NCBI GenBank assembly: GCA_963775395.1
Contig: CAVZIX010000007.1
Span: 1-64,000 of the forward strand
From: JAIBJN01 sp963775395
Lineage (GTDB): Bacteria; Actinomycetota; Thermoleophilia; Gaiellales; Gaiellaceae
DNA length: 64,000 nucleotides
Direction: 5' to 3'
The first letter of the stretch is position 1. Every line of letters begins with the position of its first letter. The notes beneath the pieces were generated by a model, which made no database searches, was not told where the DNA came from, and worked only from the letters and a program-made list of their open reading frames with translations. The translations under genes were made by a program, and so were the position numbers. Shown here one piece after another: positions 16,255 through 24,523 of this stretch.

Positions 16255-17156
16255 GCCTTCTGGAAGCGCAGCGAGAGCAAACTCGCGCCCGCTACCCGGA
16301 TGACGAGGGCTACGTGGAGCGCGACGGCGTCCGCGTCTTCTACGAGGTCTACGGCGACCGCGAGCCGACTCTGTTCCTCCTCCCCACGTGGTCGATCATC
16401 CACTCGCGCCACTGGAAGATGCAGATTCCCTACTTCGCGCGCCACTTCCGCGTCGTCACCTTCGACGGGCGCGGGAACGGGAAGGCGGACCGGCCCACGG
16501 GCGTCGCCGCCTACACCGAGTGGGAGTTCGCCGCCGACTCGCTGGCCGTGATGGACGCGACCGAAACGGAGACGGCAGTCGTCGTCGGACTATCCTGCGG
16601 CGCGCTCTGGGGCGCTCTGCTTGCAGCCGACCACCCGGACCGCGTGCTGGGCGCCGCGTTTATCTGCCCCTCGGTCCCGCTCGCGCCCGGGCACCCGGAG
16701 AGGTACGTCCACTCCTTCGAGGACCGCCTCGACACCGACGACGGCTGGGCGAAGTACAACCGCCACTACTGGCTCGAGAACTACGAGGAGTTCCTCGAGT
16801 ACTTCTTCGGGAGGATGTTCACCGAGCCCCACTCGACGAAGCAGATCGAGGACTGCGTCGGCTGGGGCCTGGAGATCGCACCCGAGACGCTCATCGACAC
16901 CCACGAGGCGCTCGAGCTCTGCGGCACGGAGCGCTTCCGGGACGTCTGTGCCCGGGTTCGCTGCCCCGTGCTCGTCCTGCACGGCGACGAGGACGCGCTC
17001 CACCCGCTCGCACGGGGCGCCGCACTCGCGGAGGCGACCGGCGGCCGGCTGGTCACGCTCGAAGGCTCGGGCCACTGCCCGCACGTCCGCGACCCGGTGA
17101 AGGTGAACCTGCTCGTCCGCGGCTTCGTCGAGTCGCTCGAGCGGAGTGCTGCATGA
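16251..17156 (+). CDS. Alpha/beta hydrolase 2 of 4 (Ser nucleophile)
   Basis: Protein of 301 residues and the most canonical of the four paralogues: Ser115 in the elbow GLSCG, an Asp in LHGDEDALH and a His in GSGHCPHVRDP. It keeps the shared LPTWSIIHSRHWK, FDGRGNGKADRP, DDGWAKYNRHYWLENYEE and EPHSTKQIEDCVGWGL segments. The conserved lid suggests that the four enzymes act on related or successive substrates. ATGA overlaps exist at both ends, as in an operon built by tandem duplication. Confidence 0.9.
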   Translation: MSLLEAQREQTRARYPDDEGYVERDGVRVFYEVYGDREPTLFLLPTWSIIHSRHWKMQIPYFARHFRVVTFDGRGNGKADRPTGVAAYTEWEFAADSLAVMDATETETAVVVGLSCGALWGALLAADHPDRVLGAAFICPSVPLAPGHPERYVHSFEDRLDTDDGWAKYNRHYWLENYEEFLEYFFGRMFTEPHSTKQIEDCVGWGLEIAPETLIDTHEALELCGTERFRDVCARVRCPVLVLHGDEDALHPLARGAALAEATGGRLVTLEGSGHCPHVRDPVKVNLLVRGFVESLERSAA

Positions 17157-18070
17157 GCATCGCCGCCGCATCCACGCGGGAGCAGACCCGCGCTCGCTAC
17201 CCGGACGAGAAGGGCTACGTGGAACGGGACGGCGTGCGCGTCTTCTGGGAAAGCTACGGCGACGGGCCGACCGCCTTCCTGCTCTTTCCGCCCTCTCCCA
17301 TCTCCCACTCGCGGATCTGGAAGGGGCAGATCCCCTACCTCGCGCGCCGGCACCGGGTGCTCACCTTCGACCCGCGCGGCAACGGGCGCTCCGACCGGCC
17401 CACCGACGCGGCCGCGTACGGGTACTGGGAGTACGTCGAGGACGCGCGAGCCGTCCTCGAGGGCGCGGGGGTCGACAAGGCGGTCCTCGTCGGGCTCTGC
17501 GACGGGGGCGGCTGGGCGCTCATGCTCGCATCCACGCACCCCGAGACCGCGCTCGGTGTCGTCGCGCTCGCACCGTGCCTGCCGTACCTCAGCCGTTCGC
17601 ACCAGAACTACACCCGCTATCCGTTCACCGAGCCGCTCGACACCGAGGAGGGCTGGGCGAAGTACAACGTCCACTACTGGCGCCGCGACTTCCGCGGCTT
17701 TCTCGAGTTCTTCTTCTCGCAGCAAATTCCGGAGCCGCACTCCACGAAGCAGATCGAAGACTGCGTCGGCTGGGGGCTCGAGACGGACGCCGACACGCTC
17801 GCGCTCGCCGACGAGGAGGCGCCTCTCCCGTGGAGCAGCGCCGAGGAGGCGGAGGCCCTCTGCAAGGCCGTTTCCTGTCCGGTCCTCGTCGTCCACGGCG
17901 AGCTGGACGCCTGCCAGACGCGCGAGCGCGCGGAGGCCGTCGCCGCTCTGACCGGGGGCACGCTCGTCGCCCTCGAGGGCGCGGGCCATATCCCACAGGC
18001 GCGTCATCCCGTGAAGGTGAACCTGCTGATCCGCGACTTCGTCGCGTCGCTCGAAAGGAGAATCCCATGA
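17153..18070 (+). CDS. Alpha/beta hydrolase 3 of 4 (Cys nucleophile)
   Basis: Protein of 305 residues, paralogous to its neighbours throughout. The nucleophile elbow reads GLCDGG, with Cys116 at the position of the Ser in copies 1 and 2. A Cys-His-Asp triad is known in the family from dienelactone hydrolase. The Asp (VVHGELDACQ) and His (GAGHIPQARHP) are present. The oxyanion-side segment has also changed from LPTW to FPPSPISHSRIWK. These coordinated changes suggest a different substrate or reaction from copies 1 and 2 rather than decay. It is coupled by ATGA overlaps on both sides. Confidence 0.88.
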   Translation: MSIAAASTREQTRARYPDEKGYVERDGVRVFWESYGDGPTAFLLFPPSPISHSRIWKGQIPYLARRHRVLTFDPRGNGRSDRPTDAAAYGYWEYVEDARAVLEGAGVDKAVLVGLCDGGGWALMLASTHPETALGVVALAPCLPYLSRSHQNYTRYPFTEPLDTEEGWAKYNVHYWRRDFRGFLEFFFSQQIPEPHSTKQIEDCVGWGLETDADTLALADEEAPLPWSSAEEAEALCKAVSCPVLVVHGELDACQTRERAEAVAALTGGTLVALEGAGHIPQARHPVKVNLLIRDFVASLERRIP

Positions 18071-20190
18071 GTGTCGTCACCCAGACGCCGCGCGAGCAGA
18101 CCCGCGCGCGCTATCCCGACGAGGAGGGCTACGTCGAGCGCGACGGCGTCCGCGTTTTCTGGGAGCGCTACGGGGAGGGCCAGCAGACGATCCTGCTCCT
18201 GCCCACGTGGGAGATCGTCCACTCGCGCAGCTGGAAGATGCAGATCCCCACCCTTGCGCGCCACGCGCGGGTCGTCACCTTCGACCCGCGGGGAAACGGC
18301 CGCTCGGACCGACCCCGCGACTACGAGGCCTACACACGGCAGGAGTTCGCCCTCGATGCCCTTGACGTCCTGGATGCCGTCGGCATCGAGCGCGCCGTCG
18401 TCGTCGGCTGGTGCGACATGGGCGAGTCGCTGATCCTCGCCGGCGAGCACCCGGAACGAGTTGCGGGCCTCGTCCTGATCGCCCCGCCCACGTCGCCCGT
18501 CGAGGCCGAGAAGAACTGGGTCCCATTCGACGAGGTGCTCGACACCGATGAGGGCTGGGCGAAGGAGAACCGCCACTACTGGCTCCGGGACTGGGAGGGC
18601 TATCTTCGCCACTTCTTCTCGGAGTGCTTCACCGAGCCCCATTCCACGAAGCCCATCGACGACTGCGTCGGTTGGGGCCTGGAGACGGACGCCGAGACGA
18701 TCCTGGCCGGCTTTCGCGGCTGGGACACGAAGGAGCTCGACCCGGAGACGGTCGTCGCGCTCTGTGCGCGCGTCCGGTGTCCAGTGCTCGTCGTCCACGG
18801 TACGGCCGACGCCCTCACCGAGCCGCAGCGCGGACTCGACCTCGCCGGGCAGCTCGGCGCCCCGGCCCTCATGCTTGAAGGGTCCGGGCATGCGCCACAT
18901 GTCCGCGACCCGGTCAAGGTCAACCACGTGCTGCGGGACTTCACAGGCCTCCGCCCAGAGCCCCGGCGCTGGACCCGTGGGCGGAGCCGCCGGAAGCGGG
19001 CGCTCTTCGTCTCCTCGCCGATCGGGCTCGGGCACGCCCAGCGGGACGTCGCCATCGCGCGCGAGCTGCGACAGCTCGTCCCGGACCTCGAGGTCGACTG
19101 GCTTGCGCAGCACCCCGTCACGAAGGTCCTCGAGGGGGAGGGCGAACGCGTCCACCCGATGAGCGCCGAGCTGGCCAACGAGTCGGGGCACATCGAGTCC
19201 GAGTCGGCCGAGCACGACCTCCATTGCTTCCAAGCGTGGCGCCGGATGGATGAGATCCTGCTCGCCAACTTCATGGTCTTCCACGACGTCGCCCGCGAGG
19301 AGAACTACGACCTCTGGATCGGGGACGAGGCCTGGGAGCTCGACTACTACCTGCACGAGAATCCGGAGGAGAAGCGGGCCGCCTACGTCTGGCTCACGGA
19401 CTTCGTCGGCTGGCTCCCGATGCCCGACGGCGGCGAGGGCGAGGCCTTCCTCACGTCCGACTACAACGCGGAGATGATCGAGCACATCGGGCGCTACCCG
19501 CGGATCCGGGACCGCGCGATCTATGTCGGGAACCCGGACGACGTCGTCCCGGAGGCGTTCGGGCCCGAGCTTCCGCAGATCCGCGACTGGACCGAGCAGC
19601 ACTTCGACTTCGCCGGCTACGTGTCCGGGTTCGACCCCGCGGCGTTCGCCGATCGCGAGAAGCTCCGCGCCGAGCTGGGCTACCGGCCGGGCGAGCAGGT
19701 CTGCATCGTCACCGTGGGCGGCTCGGGCGTCGGCGGCCACCTGCTTCGCCGCGTGGTCGACGCCTTCCCGGAGGCGAAAGAGCTCGTGCCCGAGCTCCGT
19801 ATGGTCGTCGTCGCGGGCCCGCGGATCGACCCGGCCGCGTTCCCGGAGGCCGACGGCCTCGAGGTGCGCGCCTACGTCCACAACCTCTACCGCCACCTCG
19901 CCGCCTGCGACCTCGCCGTGGTGCAAGGAGGGCTGACGACGTCGATGGAGCTGACCGTCAACCGGCGGCCGTTCCTCTACTTCCCGCTGAAGCACCACTT
20001 CGAGCAGAACTTCCACGTCCGCCACCGTCTCGGCCGCTACGGCGCGGGGCGCGCGATGGACTTCGAGACCGCGACGCCGGCGGTGATCGCCCAGGCGATC
20101 GCCGAGGAGATCGGCCGCGAGGTCGACTACGCACCCGTGGAGACGGACGGCGCCGCAAAGGCGGCGGCGCGGATCGCCGAGCTCCTCTGA
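18067..20190 (+). CDS. Alpha/beta hydrolase 4 (Cys nucleophile) fused to GT-B glycosyltransferase
   Basis: A 707-residue two-domain protein. Residues 1-292 are the fourth hydrolase paralogue with Cys116 in the elbow GWCDMG (the last elbow Gly is Met), Asp248 and His275, and the shared lid motifs. A basic linker (about 293-310, PEPRRWTRGRSRRKR) leads to a GT1/GT28-like glycosyltransferase: FVSSPIGLGHAQRDVAIARE as the N-terminal acceptor motif, VTVGGSGVGGHLLRR, and the donor-site segment VVQGGLTTSMELTVNRRPFL followed by FEQNFHVRHRLGRYGAG. No stop or frame break lies between the domains. The fusion implies that hydrolysis and sugar transfer act on one molecule in sequence (inference). TGATG joins it to the next gene. 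Confidence 0.88.
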   Translation: MSVVTQTPREQTRARYPDEEGYVERDGVRVFWERYGEGQQTILLLPTWEIVHSRSWKMQIPTLARHARVVTFDPRGNGRSDRPRDYEAYTRQEFALDALDVLDAVGIERAVVVGWCDMGESLILAGEHPERVAGLVLIAPPTSPVEAEKNWVPFDEVLDTDEGWAKENRHYWLRDWEGYLRHFFSECFTEPHSTKPIDDCVGWGLETDAETILAGFRGWDTKELDPETVVALCARVRCPVLVVHGTADALTEPQRGLDLAGQLGAPALMLEGSGHAPHVRDPVKVNHVLRDFTGLRPEPRRWTRGRSRRKRALFVSSPIGLGHAQRDVAIARELRQLVPDLEVDWLAQHPVTKVLEGEGERVHPMSAELANESGHIESESAEHDLHCFQAWRRMDEILLANFMVFHDVAREENYDLWIGDEAWELDYYLHENPEEKRAAYVWLTDFVGWLPMPDGGEGEAFLTSDYNAEMIEHIGRYPRIRDRAIYVGNPDDVVPEAFGPELPQIRDWTEQHFDFAGYVSGFDPAAFADREKLRAELGYRPGEQVCIVTVGGSGVGGHLLRRVVDAFPEAKELVPELRMVVVAGPRIDPAAFPEADGLEVRAYVHNLYRHLAACDLAVVQGGLTTSMELTVNRRPFLYFPLKHHFEQNFHVRHRLGRYGAGRAMDFETATPAVIAQAIAEEIGREVDYAPVETDGAAKAAARIAELL

Positions 20191-20540
20191 TGGCGGCCGA
20201 CGAGGACGCCATCGTCCGCTGCGTCCTCGACTACTTCGAGGGGTGGTTCGAGGGTGACCCCGAGCGCATGCGCCGGGCGCTCCATCCGGATCTCGCCAAG
20301 CGGTCGCTCGGCCGCGAAGGGCTCGACCAGCTCACTGCCTCGCAGATGGTCGACGCGACGGCGGCAGGCGCCGGCCGGAAGTACGATTCCGGCGCACGGC
20401 GCATCGACGTCCGCGTCGTCGAGGTCTACGGCGACATCGCGACGGTCGTGGTCGACTCGAACGTCTACCGCGAGTACGTGCACCTCGTCCGCACGGACGG
20501 CGACTGGAAGATCGTTAACGCCCTCTGGGCGTTCACCTAA
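20190..20540 (+). CDS. NTF2-like (putative lumazine-binding family) protein
   Basis: Protein of 116 residues with the cone-shaped NTF2 pattern: helices AIVRCVLDYFEGWFEGDPER and MRRALHPDLAKR, then beta strands ending in VHLVRTDGDWKIVNALW. Members with this ending are often small-ligand binding proteins or enzymes of unknown role. Its ATG shares a base with the preceding stop (TGATG). It closes the mtoX/hydrolase operon and is followed by a hairpin. Confidence 0.82.
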   Translation: MAADEDAIVRCVLDYFEGWFEGDPERMRRALHPDLAKRSLGREGLDQLTASQMVDATAAGAGRKYDSGARRIDVRVVEVYGDIATVVVDSNVYREYVHLVRTDGDWKIVNALWAFT

Positions 20541-20550
20541 ATGTGAGAAG

Positions 20551-20578
20551 GGCGACCTACGGTCGGGCGTAGGTCGCC
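20551..20578. terminator. Bidirectional hairpin between convergent genes
   Basis: A perfect 11-bp stem (20551-20561 with 20568-20578, six-base loop) lies ten bases after the NTF2-like stop and overlaps the 3' end of the convergent lipoprotein gene. It can end transcripts from both directions. Confidence 0.7.
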
Positions 20579-21099
20579 GTCAGCCGGCCCTCGCCGACGA
20601 TGTGGCCCTCGACCGCCTCGAGCACGTCGTCCCGTCGAGCGCCCTCCTCGAGGGCCGTCTCCACGTCGACCGCCAGCAACCGGAAGACATAGTTGTGCGT
20701 CTCGCCCTCCGGCGGGCAGGGCCCGGCGTAGCCGATCTCGCCCGTGTCGTTCTCTCCCTCTCCGAGCTCGAGGCCCTCCACTCCCTCGGCCAGCTCTGTC
20801 TCGGTCGGGTCGATGCCGTACGCGAGCCAGTGCGTGAACGTGCCGCCCGGCGCGTCGGGATCCTCGACGATCAGGACGAGCTCGACGGCGTCCGCCGGCA
20901 CGTCTTCCCAGGCCAGCGCAGGTGAGACGTCCTCACCGTCACACGTGTAGCGCGCGTCGATGGGCTCGCCCTCGGCGATGCTCTCGGAGGTCAACGGGAA
21001 CGCGGGCGCTGCGACATCGGTCTCGGTTGGCTCTTCGTCCTCTCCTCCGCAAGCCGCAAACAGCGAGACCAGGGAAAAGGCGACGACGAGCCACCGCAC
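20557..21099 (-). CDS. YbhB/YbcL-type PEBP lipoprotein
   Basis: Protein of 180 residues with a lipoprotein signal (hydrophobic residues 4-14, lipobox LFAAC at Cys17) and an acidic spacer, then a phosphatidylethanolamine-binding-like domain: PLTSESIAEGEPID, YTCDGEDVSPALAW, VEDPDAPGGTFTHWLAYGI and GYAGPCPPEGETHNYVFRL. Bacterial members have no settled function. A TACCCT box lies six bases before the GTG with no Shine-Dalgarno site, which suggests a leaderless mRNA. It is probably transcribed alone. Confidence 0.88.
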   Translation of the reverse strand: MRWLVVAFSLVSLFAACGGEDEEPTETDVAAPAFPLTSESIAEGEPIDARYTCDGEDVSPALAWEDVPADAVELVLIVEDPDAPGGTFTHWLAYGIDPTETELAEGVEGLELGEGENDTGEIGYAGPCPPEGETHNYVFRLLAVDVETALEEGARRDDVLEAVEGHIVGEGRLTATYARP

Positions 21100-21115
21100 A
21101 GCTAGAGGGTACGGC

Positions 21116-21865
21116 CTAGAGGATCTGCGCGAGGAACTGCTTCGTGCGCTCTTCCTGCGGGCTCGTGAAGAAGTGCTCGGGGGTCCCGACCTCGACGATC
21201 TCGCCGTCGGCCATGAAGACCATGCGGCGCGCGACCGCGCGGGCGAAGCCCATCTCGTGCGTGACGACGATCATCGTCATGCCGGACTCCGCGAGCTCGA
21301 TCATGACGTCGAGCACCTCCTTGATCATCTCCGGGTCGAGCGCGGAGGTCGGCTCGTCGAAGAGCATGATCTTCGGGTCCATGGCGAGCGCCCGGGCGAT
21401 CGCGACGCGCTGCTGCTGGCCGCCCGAGAGCTGGAGCGGGTACTTGTGCGCCTGCTCGGGGATCCGCACACGCCTGAGCTGCTCCATCGCCCGTTCCTCG
21501 GCCTCCTTCCGCGGCTTCCGGCGGACGTTCCGCGGAGCGAGCGTGATGTTCTCGAGCACGCTCAGGTGCGGGAAGAGATTGAACTGCTGAAAGACCATCC
21601 CGACCTCGCGCCGGATCTCCTGGATGTTCCGCAGGTCGTCGGAGAGCTCGATCCCGTCGACGACGATGCGGCCGCCGTCGTGCTTCTCGAGCCGGTTGAT
21701 GCAGCGGATCATGGTCGATTTCCCCGAGCCCGACGGCCCGCAGACGACGACGACCTCCTGCCGGTCGATCGCCAGGTCGACGTCCTTGAGCGCCTGAAAG
21801 TCGCCGAACCACTTGGAGACGCCCTCCAGCTGGATCATGCCCTTGCCGTTCTCTGTGGTGCTCAT
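21116..21865 (-). CDS. aapP: Polar amino-acid ABC transporter ATPase
   Basis: Cytoplasmic ATPase of 249 residues: Walker A GPSGSGKST, Q-loop VFQQFNLFPH, signature LSGGQQQR, Walker B IMLFDEPTSALDPE and switch His in VTHEMGFARAVA. These are typical of the GlnQ/ArtP/AapP group. Its ATG overlaps the permease stop (TGATG). Together with the two long permeases and the binding protein upstream it gives the gene order aapJ-Q-M-P of general L-amino-acid transporters. Confidence 0.92.
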   Translation of the reverse strand: MSTTENGKGMIQLEGVSKWFGDFQALKDVDLAIDRQEVVVVCGPSGSGKSTMIRCINRLEKHDGGRIVVDGIELSDDLRNIQEIRREVGMVFQQFNLFPHLSVLENITLAPRNVRRKPRKEAEERAMEQLRRVRIPEQAHKYPLQLSGGQQQRVAIARALAMDPKIMLFDEPTSALDPEMIKEVLDVMIELAESGMTMIVVTHEMGFARAVARRMVFMADGEIVEVGTPEHFFTSPQEERTKQFLAQIL

Positions 21866-23127
21866 CACTCCCCCACTCCGAGCCGCCGCTCGAGCCGCTG
21901 GCTCTCGCGCGACATCCAGTATGACCCCGTCCAGTAGACGAAGCTCGCGAAGACCAGGGTCTCGACGTAGAGCCCCTGCGCGAGGAAGTCCGGCTGCTTC
22001 GTGATGTTCTGCGCCACGGCGAGCAGCTCGGTCAGCCCGAGGACGAACACGAGCGACGTGTCCTTGTAGAGGCTGATGAACTGGCCGACGATGCCCGGGA
22101 TAACTGCCCGTAGGGCCTGCGGGAGCACGATCCGGAAGGTCGTCTTGAACGGCGACAGCCCCAGCGCCTGCGCCGCCTCGATCTGACCGGCCGGCACCGA
22201 CTGCAGCCCGCCTCGGACGATCTCCGCCACATAGGCACAGGTGAAGAGGACGAAGCCGATGATCGCGCGGGTGACAAGGCTTGGCGCATCCACGCCTTCG
22301 GGCAGGAAGAACCCCGTCATGAAGAACGCCATGAAGAGGATCGCGATCAGCGGAACCCCGCGGAAGAGCTCGATGTAGGCGACGCACACGACGCGCACGG
22401 CGGGAAAGGTCGACCGTCGGCCGAGAGCGAGAAGCACCCCGATAGGGAACGAGAGCAGGATGGCCGACACGGCGAGGAAGACCGTCAGCAGCAGTCCGCC
22501 CCACTGGTTCCAGCCGACGCCTCCGAACGCCGCCACCACGAGGAAGGCGACCAAGACTCCGGCGAGGACGATCAGGGGAACGTAGCGCCAGAGCGGCTGC
22601 GGCGTCCGCCTGCCGACCACGTTGAAGAGAGCGCCCACCGCGGAGATGGCGGCGACGAGCACGAGGGCTTCGAACGACTGCCCGAGCCAGAGGAGGACGA
22701 CGACGAGGAGGATGACCGGTCCGAGCCGCCGCACGCCGCCCTGCGCCAGCGGACGCGCGCGGCCCTCCGCGACTTCGCGGCGCCGCTGCGCGCCGATGGC
22801 GCCTGCGCCGAAGCCGAGCGCGGCGGCCAGGACGAAGAGGGCAGCCCAGAGGCGCCACAGCTCGTCGCGGGGGAAAGTCCCGACCATGAGGTTCGTGATG
22901 TTGCGCTCGACGACCTCCCAGCGCGCGTCGACGAAGACGAACCGCCCGAGCCGGTAGGCGATCCAGGCGAGGACGAGCCCGAACGCGACCGTGAGGATCG
23001 TGTCGAAAGTGCTTCCGAACAGGTTCTCGCGTGCCCATTCACGCGGGGTGAGCTTGCGCTTGGACGGGCGGCTCCCTCCGGGCTCCGGAGCCGGCATGGG
23101 CTCGAGCGTGTCCACCCGGGTCGCCAT
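21865..23127 (-). CDS. aapM: General amino-acid ABC transporter permease, AapM-like
   Basis: Membrane protein of 420 residues with an N-terminal basic tail, a long region of extra helices and a C-terminal permease domain carrying the coupling loop near GQIEAAQALGLSPFKTTFRI. The length, well above the 220-250 residues of simple amino-acid permeases, is characteristic of AapQ/AapM. A longer frame starts at 23190, but the ATG at 23127 (MATRVDTLE) has GGAGGAG just upstream and a sensible N-terminus. It overlaps aapP and follows a long hairpin in the gap after aapQ. Confidence 0.88.
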   Translation of the reverse strand: MATRVDTLEPMPAPEPGGSRPSKRKLTPREWARENLFGSTFDTILTVAFGLVLAWIAYRLGRFVFVDARWEVVERNITNLMVGTFPRDELWRLWAALFVLAAALGFGAGAIGAQRRREVAEGRARPLAQGGVRRLGPVILLVVVLLWLGQSFEALVLVAAISAVGALFNVVGRRTPQPLWRYVPLIVLAGVLVAFLVVAAFGGVGWNQWGGLLLTVFLAVSAILLSFPIGVLLALGRRSTFPAVRVVCVAYIELFRGVPLIAILFMAFFMTGFFLPEGVDAPSLVTRAIIGFVLFTCAYVAEIVRGGLQSVPAGQIEAAQALGLSPFKTTFRIVLPQALRAVIPGIVGQFISLYKDTSLVFVLGLTELLAVAQNITKQPDFLAQGLYVETLVFASFVYWTGSYWMSRESQRLERRLGVGE

Positions 23128-23176
23128 CAGTGCTCCTCCAGGTGATGCTGCTGTGCTTCTGCGTCGCGAGCACCAA

Positions 23177-23244
23177 GCCAGAGTCCGCACTCGACCGAAG
23201 CCAAGGCTGAGGAAGCCTTGGTGAGGGCGAGGGCGGGCTCTGGC
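23177..23244. other. Long imperfect hairpin between aapQ and aapM
   Basis: Two arms of about 31 bases (23177-23208 and 23214-23244) pair with few mismatches around a five-base loop. The inner 8 bp (CCAAGGCT/AGCCTTGG) and outer 7 bp (GCCAGAG/CTCTGGC) are perfect. It lies in the 166-base gap between the two permease genes and could act as an mRNA processing, stabilising or attenuation structure. Confidence 0.6.
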
Positions 23245-23293
23245 GCCGCGTGATCGCGGGGCAGAAGTGCGGCGTGCATTGCCTGGTGGGGCA

Positions 23294-24472
23294 CTAACGC
23301 CGCCCCTTCAGCGTCAGGCGCCGGTTGATGAGGTTCGTCACAGCCGCGATCGTGAGGGAGAGGACGAGGTAGATGCCCATGAGCACGACGATCGCCTGCA
23401 CCGCGGGCGCGCTCTGGGCGATGGAGACCTGCGTGACCTTGGTCACCTCGTAGTAGCTGATCGCCACCCCGAGCGAGGAGTTCTTGGTCAGGTTGAGGTA
23501 CTGGTTCGAGATCGGGGGGATCGAGATCCGGAACGCCTGCGGCAGCACAACGTGACGGAGGCGCTGGAAGCCCGAGAGGCCGACGGCGTCAGCCGCCTCG
23601 CTCTGGCCACGGGGCACGGCAAGGATGCTTCCGCGGACGATCTCCGCGATGTGGCTCGCGGTGTAGAGCGCCAGCGCGATCAGGAGAGCGGCGTACTCGG
23701 GCGCGAGCCGGAAGCCTCCGCTCGTCGCGAGCTCGCCGGTCTCCGGCGTGTCGAGCGTCCACGGCCGGCCGGTGAGGACGAAGCCGATCGCGAGGATCAG
23801 GAGTAGGGCACCCCCCGACCAGAGCACGCGGCGATGAGGCTGCCCGGTCGCGTCGAAGCGGCGGGTTCGCCAGGTCCACACCGCGGCGGCCGCGAGGAGG
23901 CCGATCAGGGCGAAGATCCCGAACGCCAGGCCGCCACCGACCTGGTCGAACCACGGCACTACGATGCCGCGGTTCGAGATCGCAACCATGTCGAGGAGCT
24001 CGACACCCTCCCGGATCGGCGGAAGGCGGATCATCACGCCCAGGTACCAGAAGAGGATGATCACGAGCACCGGGATGTTCCGGAAGGTCTCGACGTAGAG
24101 CGCGGCGACCCGCCTCACGAGCCAGTTCGAGGAGAGGCGCGAGACGCCGATGATCACGCCCACGATCGTGGCGAGCACGATGCCGAGGAGCGCGACCTTG
24201 ATCGTGTTCTGGACGCCGACGAGGAGCGCGTCGAGCAGGCTCTGCGAAGAGCGGAAGTCCGTGTCCGGGATCGCGAAGCCCGCCGGCTGCCGCAGGTAGT
24301 CGAAGCCTGTTGGGATGCCGAGCCGCTCCAGGTTGTAGACGACGTTGTCGAACAGGAAGAGGAGCAGCCCGACCACCGCGACGAGAAAGACCGCCTGGAA
24401 CGTCACGCGCAGCACGCGGACGTTGCGCCAGAAAGCGGGACGTCGAGTTGTCGTTGGCGTCGCGGCCGTCAT
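23294..24472 (-). CDS. aapQ: General amino-acid ABC transporter permease, AapQ-like
   Basis: Membrane protein of 392 residues, first of the two long permeases. It shows an N-terminal helix (about 26-45), the periplasmic segment DFRSSQSLLDALLVGVQNT, a helix region with VAALYVETFRNIPVLVIILF, and the coupling loop SEAADAVGLSGFQRLRHVV near the C-terminus. AapQ/AapM pairs form a heterodimeric channel. It is separated from aapJ by a 51-base gap holding a hairpin, and from aapM by a longer gap. Confidence 0.88.
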   Translation of the reverse strand: MTAATPTTTRRPAFWRNVRVLRVTFQAVFLVAVVGLLLFLFDNVVYNLERLGIPTGFDYLRQPAGFAIPDTDFRSSQSLLDALLVGVQNTIKVALLGIVLATIVGVIIGVSRLSSNWLVRRVAALYVETFRNIPVLVIILFWYLGVMIRLPPIREGVELLDMVAISNRGIVVPWFDQVGGGLAFGIFALIGLLAAAAVWTWRTRRFDATGQPHRRVLWSGGALLLILAIGFVLTGRPWTLDTPETGELATSGGFRLAPEYAALLIALALYTASHIAEIVRGSILAVPRGQSEAADAVGLSGFQRLRHVVLPQAFRISIPPISNQYLNLTKNSSLGVAISYYEVTKVTQVSIAQSAPAVQAIVVLMGIYLVLSLTIAAVTNLINRRLTLKGRR

Positions 24473-24484
24473 CGGGTGACGAGA

Positions 24485-24511
24485 GGGGGCGGCGGCCGCG
24501 CCGCCGCCCCC
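24485..24511. other. GC-rich hairpin after aapJ
   Basis: An 11-bp perfect stem (24485-24495 with 24501-24511, five-base loop) sits between the binding-protein gene and the first permease gene. Such structures after a binding-protein cistron are known to raise its mRNA level relative to the permeases by partial termination or 3'-end protection. That role is inferred here. Confidence 0.6.
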
Positions 24512-24523
24512 TTCGGCTTCGGT

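Noticed and set aside
21116..23038. 640-residue frame joining a permease region to the ABC ATPase
   Set aside because: The N-terminal half is an out-of-frame, Arg-rich reading of the AapM gene; the ATPase starts at 21865.
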